Shown piece by piece: positions 1 to 8,516 of a DNA stretch of 64,000 nucleotides; the stretch's first letter is position 1; each line of letters starts with the position of its first letter. Where the stretch lies: positions 1-64,000 of the forward strand of contig CAYXSA010000006.1 in the NCBI GenBank assembly GCA_964467315.1, given 5' to 3'. Position numbers and translations under genes: made by a program. Source of the DNA: JAAFIM01 sp964467315. GTDB lineage: Bacteria > Bacteroidota > Bacteroidia > Chitinophagales > Saprospiraceae. The notes under the pieces are model-generated. The model was not told the origin of the DNA. It made no database searches and worked only from the letters and a program-made list of their open reading frames with translations.

Positions 1-52
1 AAAGTGAAAAGTGAAAAGTGAAAAGTGAAAAGTGAAAAGTGAAAAGTGAAAA
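1..52. repeat. Period-7 tandem repeat (AAAAGTG)n
   Basis: About seven head-to-tail copies of the heptamer AAAAGTG, cut by the window edge. A related inverse motif (TTCACTTTTCGCTGTTCACT) lies at 130-149. One of more than ten period-7 loci in the window. Confidence 0.9.
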
Positions 53-150
53 GTTATTTTTTGTATATTATTGTTGATTATCAATGTTTTATGTCTGAAA
101 AGCATTTCGCATTGGCTACATGTTCACTGTTCACTTTTCGCTGTTCACTT

Positions 151-199
151 AAAAAAAACGCCTCGCCCTGTGCCAAAAAAAGGCAGCAGCAGCGAGGCG
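151..199 (-). terminator. Intrinsic terminator of metK
   Basis: On the minus strand an 8-bp stem (CGCCTCGC at 192-199 pairing with GCGAGGCG at 159-166) is followed directly by a run of eight T (plus-strand A run 151-158). It lies about 55 nt past the metK stop codon. Confidence 0.75.
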
Positions 200-252
200 C
201 ACTTGTGAAGGTAGGTTAGTAGAAAAAAGGGAGTGTAGTTGTCGGTGGCGAT

Positions 253-1509
253 TTAGATGCCGAAGGCTTTTTTGAGTTCTTCGACGCGGTCGAGGCGCTC
301 CCAAGTGAAGGTAGCGACGGTTTTTTCTACCCATTCGCCGTTTTCTCTAACGCTAACATTTTTCAATTCGCTTTCTCTACCCATGTGTCCGTAGGCGGCG
401 CTTTCCAAGAAGATGGGGTTGCGCAGACCCAGCGAGCGCACGATGGCAACGGGGCGGAGGTCGAAGAGGGATTGTATAATTTGGGCGATTTCGCCGTCTG
501 TTTTTTGCACTTTTGCGGTGCCGTAGGTGGTAACGTACAAGCCGACGGGTTGGGCTACGCCGATAGCGTAGGCGACCTGCACCAGACATTGGTCGGCGAT
601 GCCAGCGGCAACGAGATTTTTGGCGATGTGGCGGGCTGCGTAGGCAGCCGAGCGGTCGACTTTAGAGGAGTCTTTGCCAGAGAAAGCGCCGCCGCCGTGT
701 GCGCCTTTGCCGCCGTAGGTATCGACGATGATTTTGCGACCTGTTAGTCCTGTGTCGCCGTGCGGTCCGCCGATGACGAACTTGCCCGTCGGGTTGATAT
801 GATAGATAATATCCGAGCCGAAGAGGGCGCGCACGCGTGCGGGCAATTTCGCTAAGACGCGGGGCATGACGATTGTGAGCACATCGCGTTTGATTTGCGC
901 CAATACGACTTCGTCGGTATCGAAATCATCGTGTTGGGTAGAAAGTACCACCGTTTGCACGCGCAAGGGGCGATGGTCGTCGCTGTACTCTATAGTTACC
1001 TGCGATTTGGCATCGGGGCGGAGGTAGTCCATCGGCTTTTTGTTCTCGCGGCGGATTTCTGCCAATTCTTGCAGAATGCGGTGCGAGAGGTCTAAGGCGA
1101 GGGGCATATAATTGTCGGTTTCGTTGGTTGCGTAGCCGAACATCATGCCTTGGTCGCCAGCGCCTTGTTCTTCTTCCGTTTTGCCTACGTCTACGCCTTG
1201 AGCGATGTCGGCGGACTGTTCATGCAGTGCGGAGAGAATGCCGCAAGAATCGCAGTCGAAGCGATATTCGGCTTTGGTATAGCCAATTTTACGGATAACC
1301 GAGCGGACGACTTTTTGGATATCGACGACGGCTTCGGAGCGAATTTCGCCGCCTACGACGACCTGACCTGTAGTAACGAAGCTTTCGCAAGCGACCTTAG
1401 ATTTGGGGTCTTGAGCCAGAAAAGCATCGAGAATAGCGTCGGAGATTTGGTCTGCGACCTTGTCGGGGTGTCCTTCGGAAACGGATTCGGAGGTGAAAAA
1501 ATAAGGCAT
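253..1509 (-). CDS. metK: S-adenosylmethionine synthase
   Basis: Makes S-adenosylmethionine from ATP and methionine in the cytoplasm. The 418-residue length is normal for bacterial MetK. Signature motifs are intact: GHPDK at residues 13-17 (catalytic His14), GAGDQG at 116-121, and the glycine-rich phosphate-binding motif GGGAFSGKD at 272-280. ATG at 1507-1509. It is last in a same-strand run of three genes (305-aa protein, lipoprotein, metK) with gaps of 3 and 40 nt, followed by a terminator hairpin, so the three may be co-transcribed. Function is certain; operon membership is inferred from spacing. Confidence 0.98.
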   Translation of the reverse strand: MPYFFTSESVSEGHPDKVADQISDAILDAFLAQDPKSKVACESFVTTGQVVVGGEIRSEAVVDIQKVVRSVIRKIGYTKAEYRFDCDSCGILSALHEQSADIAQGVDVGKTEEEQGAGDQGMMFGYATNETDNYMPLALDLSHRILQELAEIRRENKKPMDYLRPDAKSQVTIEYSDDHRPLRVQTVVLSTQHDDFDTDEVVLAQIKRDVLTIVMPRVLAKLPARVRALFGSDIIYHINPTGKFVIGGPHGDTGLTGRKIIVDTYGGKGAHGGGAFSGKDSSKVDRSAAYAARHIAKNLVAAGIADQCLVQVAYAIGVAQPVGLYVTTYGTAKVQKTDGEIAQIIQSLFDLRPVAIVRSLGLRNPIFLESAAYGHMGRESELKNVSVRENGEWVEKTVATFTWERLDRVEELKKAFGI

Positions 1510-1549
1510 TGGGAAAGAAGCGTGTTAAATGAAGACGGCGAAATATGTA

Positions 1550-2125
1550 TTAGTATAAGACTGCGTGTAGCTCGACGGTATGCGGCTGGGCAAACGGCAG
1601 GCTTTGGCGTTGCTGTAGACTGTAACTTTTGTCGGGTGTATATTGCAGTTGTTGGCTGCTTTCGGTGAGCAGGCTGCTTTGTCTGCTGATGATGCTGATA
1701 TGCTGGACTTGCTCGTTTTGTAGTCGGATTTCTACCGATTGGGTGTATAGATGCGGCTTGCGAGCGCGGTAACGCAGCAGCAGCGTGTTTGCGCTATCGT
1801 TGCGTAGGCTGTCTATATCGTATTGGTCGCGGAAGGAGCTTTTATTGAGTTGGGTGCGGCTAAACAGCGCAAATTCGCGCTCCCATTGGGTGGAGTTTTC
1901 GATTTGAACGCTGGTAGTATCGGCTATGGCTGCCGTTTTATCGGTATAGGCGCGGCTTTCTTTGCGCACGCTTCTACTGCCGAGTCTGGCGGCTTCCTCT
2001 GCGAAGAATTTCGGAAGGTCGAAAAATAGCGGCTTCGGCGCTGCTGCTTGCTGCGATGGATTGGCAGGCGCGCAAGCGCAGAAGTAAGAAAGCGCCGACA
2101 AAAGTAGCAGTTTTTTTTTGTGCAT
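1550..2125 (-). CDS. Putative lipoprotein, unknown function
   Basis: 191 residues. The N-terminus is a basic start (MHKKK), a hydrophobic stretch and a Cys-containing site (SYFCAC around residues 14-19), consistent with a lipoprotein signal peptide although the lipobox is atypical. The rest has charged, beta-rich stretches such as VEIRLQNEQVQHISIISR and no motif I recognise. It starts 3 nt after the stop of the upstream 305-aa gene, so they are probably translated from one message. Function unknown. Confidence 0.75.
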   Translation of the reverse strand: MHKKKLLLLSALSYFCACAPANPSQQAAAPKPLFFDLPKFFAEEAARLGSRSVRKESRAYTDKTAAIADTTSVQIENSTQWEREFALFSRTQLNKSSFRDQYDIDSLRNDSANTLLLRYRARKPHLYTQSVEIRLQNEQVQHISIISRQSSLLTESSQQLQYTPDKSYSLQQRQSLPFAQPHTVELHAVLY

Positions 2126-2128
2126 CGG

Positions 2129-3046
2129 CTATTTTTTTGCTTCCTCTATGAGTTGGAGGAAATAAGCGCTTTTTTCGGGCTGTTGTTGTAGGAGTCGTCT
2201 GTAGATTTTTACCGCTTTGGCGCGTTGATTTTGGGCTAAAAGCAATCGGGCAAGGGTCTCGCTGGCTATGTTTTCGTTGTCTACGATGCTTGCCTGTGCG
2301 GCTGCGTCTTCTGGGCTGCTTTCTGTCGTTTCTTGCTGGCTCATGCGCTCCGAAAGACTGCGTAAAAACAAATCCGTCTGCTGCAAAAATCTAAAAGCAT
2401 CGTCTACGTTCTGCACGAAACCCAGTTCGGGGTCTTCCTCCAAGACGTATTCCGTTGGCTGCTCCGTCTGCTCTTTGGCAGTTTGTTTTGCCGCTTTTTC
2501 GTCGGGAAAGATAGTATTTAGTGCTTTATTTTCCTCCAAAACGGCAATACGAGGCAGCCGAAAACGCTTCTTCGCCGCGCTATCGTCGCCTAAGTCGCCA
2601 TCTGAGGGGGAAGCATTTTTTTGCTTTTTCTTCTTAGCCATAATCAACTGCACGGGTGCTTCTTCTTTGCGAAAAAGGGAGAGCACAAACGACAAATCAG
2701 TGGGAATTAAAGTTTTTTTTTCCAAGCCAAGCTCTCTCGCGCTGATGCGGGGCGGGTTTTCCGATACGACGCTTACCGCCAATAGGCGTTCGACCTGCTC
2801 TTGCGCCGCCGTCGGCGATGTATGCAAAAATTGATGCAAACGCACCCTATCCAACGAATAAGCGGACTCTACGCCCAAGCGCTCTTCAAACGCGCTGGGG
2901 TTCTCCATCTGGTACTTTTTTAGCAGCAGCAAACGCAGCAAAGCGCAGTACGGATGCGCCTGTACGAGCACTTCCATCTCCGCCGCTGGCAGGTGCGCTA
3001 TCAGCAAAGGCTGCCGAAGGTATTGTTGAAATTGCGCCGCTGTCAT
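2129..3046 (-). CDS. Conserved hypothetical protein with C-terminal TPR-like motif
   Basis: 305 residues, no signal peptide. The N-terminal 80 residues are helical (MTAAQFQQYLRQPLLIAHLP...). The middle is charged and low in complexity with a KKKKQK cluster near residue 140. The last 40 residues resemble a TPR unit (ETLARLLLAQNQRAKAVKIY followed by RRLLQQQPEKSAYF). First gene of the minus-strand run ending in metK. A minus-strand promoter at 3308-3338 would give a 5' leader of about 250 nt that carries an interspersed element. Function unknown. Confidence 0.75.
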   Translation of the reverse strand: MTAAQFQQYLRQPLLIAHLPAAEMEVLVQAHPYCALLRLLLLKKYQMENPSAFEERLGVESAYSLDRVRLHQFLHTSPTAAQEQVERLLAVSVVSENPPRISARELGLEKKTLIPTDLSFVLSLFRKEEAPVQLIMAKKKKQKNASPSDGDLGDDSAAKKRFRLPRIAVLEENKALNTIFPDEKAAKQTAKEQTEQPTEYVLEEDPELGFVQNVDDAFRFLQQTDLFLRSLSERMSQQETTESSPEDAAAQASIVDNENIASETLARLLLAQNQRAKAVKIYRRLLQQQPEKSAYFLQLIEEAKK

Positions 3047-3104
3047 CGCTTGTCTATTGGTTTTTTCGTAGCTTTGTGCTGCTTTTTATGCGCTTCGTTT
3101 TTTT

Positions 3105-3245
3105 GGCGTGCCCCCGCGACCCGCGCCGTTGGCGCGGGAGCCGTAGCATGCTACGGCTCTACTGTCGCGGGGTCGGGCTATTCAGGGCGTATCACCATCG
3201 CCCCAGATGGGGCGAATGTTGATTCGCCCCTACTATCCCTCACGC
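3105..3245 (+). repeat. Three-stem interspersed element, copy 1
   Basis: Conserved ends GGCGTGCC and CTATCCCTCACGC with core GTCGGGCTAT. Arm 1 holds the perfect palindrome AGCCGTAGCATGCTACGGCT; arm 2 holds GGGCGAAT/ATTCGCCC. It lies between divergent genes and, in antisense orientation, within the predicted leader of the 305-aa gene. Confidence 0.9.
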
Positions 3246-3307
3246 GAAAGGCAGGAATACCCGCCCGCAAAGAGCGGGCGGGGTACTGCGGCAGTCGGTA
3301 CGGACTG

Positions 3308-3338
3308 CAAAGGTAAAATTCGTTTTGAAAAAAACAAA
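3308..3338 (-). promoter_or_regulatory. Bacteroidota-type promoter of the metK-containing run
   Basis: On the minus strand TTTG (3335-3338), a 19-nt spacer, then TACCTTTG (3308-3315) match the Bacteroidota sigma consensus TTTG-N19-TAnnTTTG. Transcription would start near 3302 and run through interspersed copy 1 into the gene at 3046. Confidence 0.6.
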
Positions 3339-3351
3339 AAATATAGCTCTT

Positions 3352-4392
3352 ATGCGTTTTTTTTTCCCTGCCCTCCTCTTGCTCTTCCCTTCGCTCGCAG
3401 CGGCGCAAGAACGCCTGCTGACTGCTGCCGAGCTCCAAGCCGAACCCATCTACTTCCAGCTCTCCCAAGCCCTCAAAGACCCCACAAAGGTCTATAAACT
3501 CTATGCCGACGACCTCAACACGGAGCCCGATTCCCTTTGGGCGGCGCTGCCGCTTTTTGTCAATCTACAGCAACTTAGCTTAGAGGGCGAATTTTTTACG
3601 ACGCCGCCCAAAAATCTGCTCTTACTGCGTCCGCGCCTGCATCTGCTTAGCATCAAAGACAATAGCCAAGCCGATTGGGAGGCACTTTTTCGCATGTTGG
3701 CGGATTTTCGCTTTTTGCATACCCTGCATTTGGAGGACTGCGACTTTGCGGAGCAAATTCCTGCCAAATCATTGGGCGATTTGCGGCAAATTTTGCACCT
3801 TAGCCTCGCCAATTCTTATCTTGCAGATTTGCCGCCCACGCTCGGCAAGCTCAAAAACCTGCAAACGCTCGACCTGCGTTCTACCCAGCTTACAGCCTTG
3901 CCCGAAGTCGTTTTGTCGCTGCCCAATCTCACAGCGCTCTATGCGGGCATCTCTGAAGAGGGTTTTCCCAATCGCATCTCTGCCCTGCCCGCCAAAATCT
4001 CCCGACTAAAGGCGCTGCAAATCCTACAGCTCGACCAAAATCCGCTCACGCGCCTACCCGATGATTTTGTCCGCTTGCCCGCCTTGCATACCTTGCATCT
4101 TAGGGGCTGCGCCCAGCTCGATGGCAGCCATACGCTCAAAATTTTGAGCGCCATGCCCAATCTCTCGCATCTGTCGCTAAGCGAGTTGCGCCTTGTCGCC
4201 CTCAATAGCAATAGCCTGAAAAATTGGCAGCAACTGGAGTACTTAGACCTTAGTTACTGCTCGCTCAATTATATATCGCCCGACCTCGCTCGCCTGCCCA
4301 GACTGCATACGCTTTCCCTCAAAGGCAATAGCGACTTAAAGAGCGAAACCATCGAACTGCTGCGCGAAAAAATCGCCAATCTAAAGCTGTAG
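3352..4392 (+). CDS. Secreted leucine-rich-repeat protein
   Basis: About 346 residues from the ATG at 3352; an in-frame TTG at 3325 would add nine residues. A signal peptide (MRFFFPALLLLFPSLAAAQE) is followed by LRR units, for example LGKLKNLQTLDLRSTQLTAL, LKALQILQLDQNPLTRLPDD and NWQQLEYLDLSYCSLNYI. Such proteins usually bind other proteins; no enzymatic domain is visible. No lipobox and no obvious T9SS C-terminal domain, so likely periplasmic or exported by another route. It stands alone between two interspersed elements. Confidence 0.85.
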   Translation: MRFFFPALLLLFPSLAAAQERLLTAAELQAEPIYFQLSQALKDPTKVYKLYADDLNTEPDSLWAALPLFVNLQQLSLEGEFFTTPPKNLLLLRPRLHLLSIKDNSQADWEALFRMLADFRFLHTLHLEDCDFAEQIPAKSLGDLRQILHLSLANSYLADLPPTLGKLKNLQTLDLRSTQLTALPEVVLSLPNLTALYAGISEEGFPNRISALPAKISRLKALQILQLDQNPLTRLPDDFVRLPALHTLHLRGCAQLDGSHTLKILSAMPNLSHLSLSELRLVALNSNSLKNWQQLEYLDLSYCSLNYISPDLARLPRLHTLSLKGNSDLKSETIELLREKIANLKL

Positions 4393-4419
4393 AACCCTTA
4401 TTTACTACGGCTGTTTGCC

Positions 4420-4625
4420 GCGTGAGGAACACGAAGTGAACGCGACTGCGAAGCAGCCGCGAAGCGCACCGCATAGTAGGGGCGAATCAACATTCGCCCA
4501 TTTGGGCGATGGGGATACGCCCCGACCACGAAGTGAACGCGAAGCGAATAGCCCGACCGCCGCCCCCCACTTGTGGGGGCGACGCGCCTTTAAGGCGCGG
4601 CGGGGGGCAAAGCGGCGGGCACGCC
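4420..4625 (-). repeat. Three-stem interspersed element, copy 2 (longest, divergent)
   Basis: Minus orientation. The conserved AGCCCGACC core and the GGGCACGCC end are present, but the GGGATAG end is replaced by GAACACGAAGTGAACGCG. The same replacement is seen in copy 7. Arm 1 is expanded with a GGCGCG/CGCGCC hairpin. Confidence 0.8.
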
Positions 4626-4724
4626 AAAAAAAAACGAAAAATGAACACGAAGTGAACGCGTAGCGAAAAATGAAAATTTTCTACTTTATGTATATACTTG
4701 ATTGTCAATGGGTTATATGAAAAA

Positions 4725-4757
4725 CTCGTCATTCGTAACTCGTCATTCGTAACTCGC
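4725..4757. repeat. Period-7 tandem repeat (CTCGTCA/TTCGTAA)
   Basis: Alternating heptamers CTCGTCA and TTCGTAA end 3 nt before the aminotransferase ATG. Read in frame they encode IRNSSFVTR, which falsely extends the protein N-terminus. Confidence 0.85.
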
Positions 4758-4760
4758 ATC

Positions 4761-5960
4761 ATGCCAAAAATATCTACTCGTGCCGAGCGCACACCTGCTT
4801 CGCCGATACGTCGGCTTGTTCCTTTTGCGGAGGCTGCCAAGCGTCGGGGCTTGCGCGTACATCATTTGAATATCGGGCAGCCCGATATAGAAACGCCAGC
4901 GGCGGCGGTGGAAGTCATGCGCCGCGCCGATTATCGGGTCATAGAATACACGCATTCGGCGGGAGTGGAGAGCTATCGGCGGGCTTTGAGTGCCTTTTAT
5001 GCGCAGTATGGCATCAGCCTGAGCCATGAGGAAATGATTGTTACCAACGGAGGTTCAGAGGCACTGTTTTTTGCGGTGCTGGCTGCCTGCGATGCGGGCG
5101 ATGAAATCATCATACCAGAGCCTTTTTATGCCAATTACAACGGCTTTTCGGAGAGTACCGATGTGCATGTAGTCGCCGTACCGAGCAGCATCGGCGATAA
5201 TTTCGCCCTGCCAAAGGCGGAGGACTTTGAGCGGGCGATAACGCCGCGCACGCGGGCTATACTTATCTGCAATCCTTCCAATCCGACGGGCAAACTCTAC
5301 AGCCGCGAGGAGCTGGAGCAGCTTGCCGAGCTCGTTCGTCGGCACGATTTGTATCTGATAGCTGATGAGGTGTATCGGGATTTTTGCTACGACGGGCTGC
5401 AGCACGTTTCTACCCTGACTATAGAGGGCTTGGAGGAGCACGTCGTTATGATAGATTCTATCTCGAAGCGATACAGCGCCTGCGGGGCGCGTATCGGGGT
5501 GCTGGCAACGAAAAATAAGGCGCTTTATTCGGCGGCGATGCGCTTGGCACAGGCGCGGCTTAGTCCCTCATCGGTCATGCAAGTGCTCGCCGAAGCCCTC
5601 TGCCAAACGCCGCGCTCCTATTTTGAGCAAGTCAATACGGAGTACGATATGCGCCGTAAATTGGTGCTCGATAGACTAAGCAAGATGCAAGGGGTAAAAT
5701 ACGGGCAGCCCAGCGGCGCTTTTTATCTTATCGCCGAATTGCCCGTAGAAGATGCCGACGAATTTGCGCAATGGCTGCTTTCAGATTTTGAGCACAAGGG
5801 AGAAACCGTTATGTTTGCACCCGCATCGGGTTTCTATGCCACCAAAGGCAGCGGAAAAAAGGAAGTGCGCATAGCCTACGTCCTCTGCGCCGCTGACCTG
5901 CACAAGGCTATGGACTGTTTGGAAGCGGCGCTTGCCGTATATCCGAAGCGAACAATTTAG
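4761..5960 (+). CDS. PLP-dependent aminotransferase, class I/II (aspartate-aminotransferase-like)
   Basis: 399 residues from the ATG at 4761; the upstream in-frame codons come from a heptamer repeat and were discarded. Fold type I aminotransferase: NIGQPDIETP near the N-terminus, NPSNPTG for substrate carboxylate binding, DEVYRDF, and SKRYSACGARIG, where the Lys of SKRYS is the expected Schiff-base residue. It transfers amino groups between an amino acid and a 2-oxo acid. The exact substrate cannot be read from sequence; aspartate or aromatic amino acids are likely. Monocistronic, flanked by interspersed elements. Confidence 0.92.
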   Translation: MPKISTRAERTPASPIRRLVPFAEAAKRRGLRVHHLNIGQPDIETPAAAVEVMRRADYRVIEYTHSAGVESYRRALSAFYAQYGISLSHEEMIVTNGGSEALFFAVLAACDAGDEIIIPEPFYANYNGFSESTDVHVVAVPSSIGDNFALPKAEDFERAITPRTRAILICNPSNPTGKLYSREELEQLAELVRRHDLYLIADEVYRDFCYDGLQHVSTLTIEGLEEHVVMIDSISKRYSACGARIGVLATKNKALYSAAMRLAQARLSPSSVMQVLAEALCQTPRSYFEQVNTEYDMRRKLVLDRLSKMQGVKYGQPSGAFYLIAELPVEDADEFAQWLLSDFEHKGETVMFAPASGFYATKGSGKKEVRIAYVLCAADLHKAMDCLEAALAVYPKRTI

Positions 5961-6002
5961 CATAATTTTGCTTTCGTACTTAATTAAGTGTTTAACAATT
6001 TT

Positions 6003-6100
6003 GGCGTGCCCCTGCTCCCCGCGCTAACGCGCTTAAAGGTCGCGGGGTCGGGCTATCCGTTGCAGCGCCTTCAAGGCGCTTCCACTGCTATCCCTCACGC
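6003..6100 (+). repeat. Three-stem interspersed element, copy 3
   Basis: Plus orientation with all conserved parts. Arm 2 is a GCAGCGCC/GGCGCT hairpin nearly identical to that of copy 9. It lies between the aminotransferase and folB. Confidence 0.9.
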
Positions 6101-6140
6101 AATAAAACATTTAATTAACAAGGTACTTATACAAAACGAA

Positions 6141-6689
6141 ATGGGAAAAATCGCCATCGAAGGCATGCGCTTTTATGCTTTTCACGGATTCTACGAAGAG
6201 GAGCAAAAGATAGGCAACGAATACGAAGTTAGCGTCTATGTAGATACCAACTTTTCGGCTGCTGCCGCGAAGGACGACCTTGCAGGCACCGTCAACTACG
6301 AAACCATCTACCGCATCGTGAAAATCGAAATGCAAAAGCGCACCAAGCTCCTCGAAGCCCTCGCGCAACGCATTATCGACAAAACCAAAGCCCTCTTTGA
6401 TACCATCGAAAGCATGACTATCCGCATCAGCAAACTGCGCCCACCCATATCGGGCGACATCGAGCGCGTATGGATAGAAATTAGCGAAAACTACCAAACC
6501 AAATGCGATAAATGCGCTAAAATTTATCTTTCGCACATAGCAGGCGACGGCTGGACGAAACACGGGCAAATTTATCCCGAAACTCGCGCCACCCTTACCC
6601 GCGCACACGGCAAAAATATCTGCAAAAGCTGCCTCCAACCCCATTTCATACAGCCCCCCGCCGAAAAAACCGAAGACGAGGAGGAGTGA
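6141..6689 (+). CDS. folB: Dihydroneopterin aldolase with C-terminal Cys4 extension
   Basis: 182 residues from the ATG at 6141; the earlier in-frame start lies upstream of interspersed copy 3, which encodes most of the extension. Residues 1-120 match FolB, which cleaves 7,8-dihydroneopterin in folate synthesis (MGKIAIEGMRFYAFHGFYEEEQ with the conserved Glu, VNYETIYRIV, LEALAQRI, then RISKLRPPI). FolB is normally about 120 residues. The extra 60 residues contain CDKCAKIY and CKSCLQPHF, two CxxC pairs that could form a zinc ribbon. The extension is an unusual fusion. Core function firm; tail function unknown. Confidence 0.88.
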   Translation: MGKIAIEGMRFYAFHGFYEEEQKIGNEYEVSVYVDTNFSAAAAKDDLAGTVNYETIYRIVKIEMQKRTKLLEALAQRIIDKTKALFDTIESMTIRISKLRPPISGDIERVWIEISENYQTKCDKCAKIYLSHIAGDGWTKHGQIYPETRATLTRAHGKNICKSCLQPHFIQPPAEKTEDEEE

Positions 6690-6696
6690 ATAGTAA

Positions 6697-6716
6697 AGCC
6701 GTTGCATGCAACGGCT
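6697..6716. repeat. 20-bp perfect palindrome AGCCGTTGCATGCAACGGCT
   Basis: Stand-alone copy of a palindrome type also found inside the arms of the three-stem elements, here between folB and the carboxylase gene. Another stand-alone copy lies at 15354-15373. Confidence 0.85.
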
Positions 6717-6760
6717 CACACAAAGCACAAAACAAAGTGCAAAGCCATCAACCCCCTTCC

Positions 6761-8311
6761 ATGCAAAACAAAATACAAGACCTCAACGCACGCCTACAGC
6801 AAGCATACTTAGGCGGCGGAGCCGATAAAATAGAGCAACAGCACAAAAAAGGCAAACTCACTGCCCGCGAGCGGCTACAGTTCCTACTCGATGAGGGCAG
6901 TTTTCAGGAAATTGGCGCGCTCGTCCTGCATCGCTGCCGAGATTTCGGCATGGAGGAGCAGCAATTTTTTGGCGATGGGGTCGTAACGGGCTTCGGAACT
7001 ATCGCAGGGCGTACCGTGTACGTCTTCGCCCAAGATTTTACCGTCTTCGGCGGCTCGCTCTCCGAAACCCATGCCGAAAAAATCTGCAAAATCATGGACT
7101 TAGCCCTCAAAAATGGGGCTCCAGTGATAGGACTCAACGACTCGGGCGGCGCACGCATACAAGAAGGCGTGGTATCCTTAGGCGGTTATGCCGATATTTT
7201 TTACCGCAATACGATGGCTTCGGGCGTAGTGCCGCAGATTTCTGCCATTATGGGGCCTTGCGCGGGCGGCGCGGTCTATTCGCCCGCTATCACGGACTTT
7301 ATTTTGATGGTGGAAAACACCTCTTATATGTTCATAACGGGTCCCAATGTCGTAAAAACCGTAACCAATGAGGACGTAAGCGCCGAAGAACTCGGCGGCG
7401 CGCAAACGCACGCTACCAAATCGGGCGTTACCCACTTTTCTGCCGCCAACGACATCGAATGTATCCAGCAGATTAAGCAACTTTTGAGCTACTTGCCCCA
7501 AAATTGCGAAGAAACCGCCCCGCATTTGCCTTATACCAGCGCAGGCGCGCAGGCAGAATCCCGCCCCGAACTCAATACGCTCATCCCGCCCAATGCCAAT
7601 ACGCCCTACGATATGCGCGCCGTCATCGAACAAATCGTCGACGAAGGCAGTTTCTTTGAGGTGCAGCGCGATTATGCCGAAAATATCGTGGTCGGCTTTG
7701 CGCGCTTGGGCGGGCGCAGCATCGGCATCGTCGCCAATCAACCGATGGTGCTGGCAGGCTGTTTGGACGTAAATTGCTCCATCAAAGGGGCGCGTTTTGT
7801 GCGTTTTTGCGATAGCTTCAACATTCCCTTGCTGGTTTTGGAGGATGTTCCTGGCTTCCTGCCAGGCACCGACCAAGAATGGCGCGGCATCATCACACAT
7901 GGCGCAAAACTGCTCTACGCCTTCTGCGAGGCAACCGTGCCCCGCGTTACCGTCATCACCCGCAAAGCCTACGGCGGCGCTTACGATGTGATGAACTCCA
8001 AACACATCGGCGCGGACTTAAATTATGCCTTCCCCACGGCTGAAATCGCCGTCATGGGCGCAAAGGGCGCGAGCGAGATAATTTTCCGCAAAGAGATATT
8101 ACAGGCAGAAGATAAAGCCGCCAAACTCTCCGAAAAAGAAGCAGAATACGCCCAAAAATTTACCCACCCCTATCGCGCCGCCGAGCGCGGTTTTATAGAC
8201 GAGGTGATAGTGCCCGCCGATTGCCGACAAAAATTATTGGTCGCCTTCCGCGTGCTCGAAAATAAATCGGTCAAAAATCCCCGCAAAAAACACGGAAATA
8301 TCCCCTTGTAA
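6761..8311 (+). CDS. Acyl-CoA carboxylase beta subunit (carboxyltransferase; propionyl- or methylcrotonyl-CoA type)
   Basis: 516 residues from the ATG at 6761; codons before it translate the palindrome at 6697. Two crotonase-like carboxyltransferase halves are visible: DSGGARIQEGV and MGPCAGGAVYSPAITDF in the first, DVPGFLPGTDQEWRGIITHG and KAYGGAYDVMNSK in the second. It transfers carboxyl from carboxybiotin to an acyl-CoA. PccB and MccB share this layout; the SYMFITGP and EELGGAQTH stretches fit propionyl-CoA carboxylase. No biotin carboxylase/carrier gene is adjacent. Confidence 0.92.
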   Translation: MQNKIQDLNARLQQAYLGGGADKIEQQHKKGKLTARERLQFLLDEGSFQEIGALVLHRCRDFGMEEQQFFGDGVVTGFGTIAGRTVYVFAQDFTVFGGSLSETHAEKICKIMDLALKNGAPVIGLNDSGGARIQEGVVSLGGYADIFYRNTMASGVVPQISAIMGPCAGGAVYSPAITDFILMVENTSYMFITGPNVVKTVTNEDVSAEELGGAQTHATKSGVTHFSAANDIECIQQIKQLLSYLPQNCEETAPHLPYTSAGAQAESRPELNTLIPPNANTPYDMRAVIEQIVDEGSFFEVQRDYAENIVVGFARLGGRSIGIVANQPMVLAGCLDVNCSIKGARFVRFCDSFNIPLLVLEDVPGFLPGTDQEWRGIITHGAKLLYAFCEATVPRVTVITRKAYGGAYDVMNSKHIGADLNYAFPTAEIAVMGAKGASEIIFRKEILQAEDKAAKLSEKEAEYAQKFTHPYRAAERGFIDEVIVPADCRQKLLVAFRVLENKSVKNPRKKHGNIPL

Positions 8312-8327
8312 AACCTTTTTTTCTTTG

Positions 8328-8451
8328 GGCGTGCCGCTGCTCCTTACAGGTCGCAGCGTCGGGCTATTCGCTTCGCGTTCCCTTCGTGGTCGGGGCGCAT
8401 CATCATCGCCCTTTGGGGCGAATGTTGATTCGCCCCTACTATCCCTCACGC
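8328..8451 (+). repeat. Three-stem interspersed element, copy 4
   Basis: Plus orientation; short arm 1 (CGCTGC/GCAGCG); arm 2 contains the GGGCGAAT/ATTCGCCC hairpin. It lies just upstream of a lipoprotein gene. Confidence 0.9.
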
Positions 8452-8516
8452 AACAAACAGCGCGCCGCCAAAGGGGCGGCGCTTCCTCTGTTTTTATCCT
8501 CTTCTCATACCCAACC

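Noticed and set aside
4415..4663. Short open frames inside the interspersed elements (also 3207-3497, 13383-13565, 60134-60340)
   Set aside because: They translate the repeat itself and recur as RGESTFAP-, YPSR- or GVPA-like peptides wherever a copy occurs.
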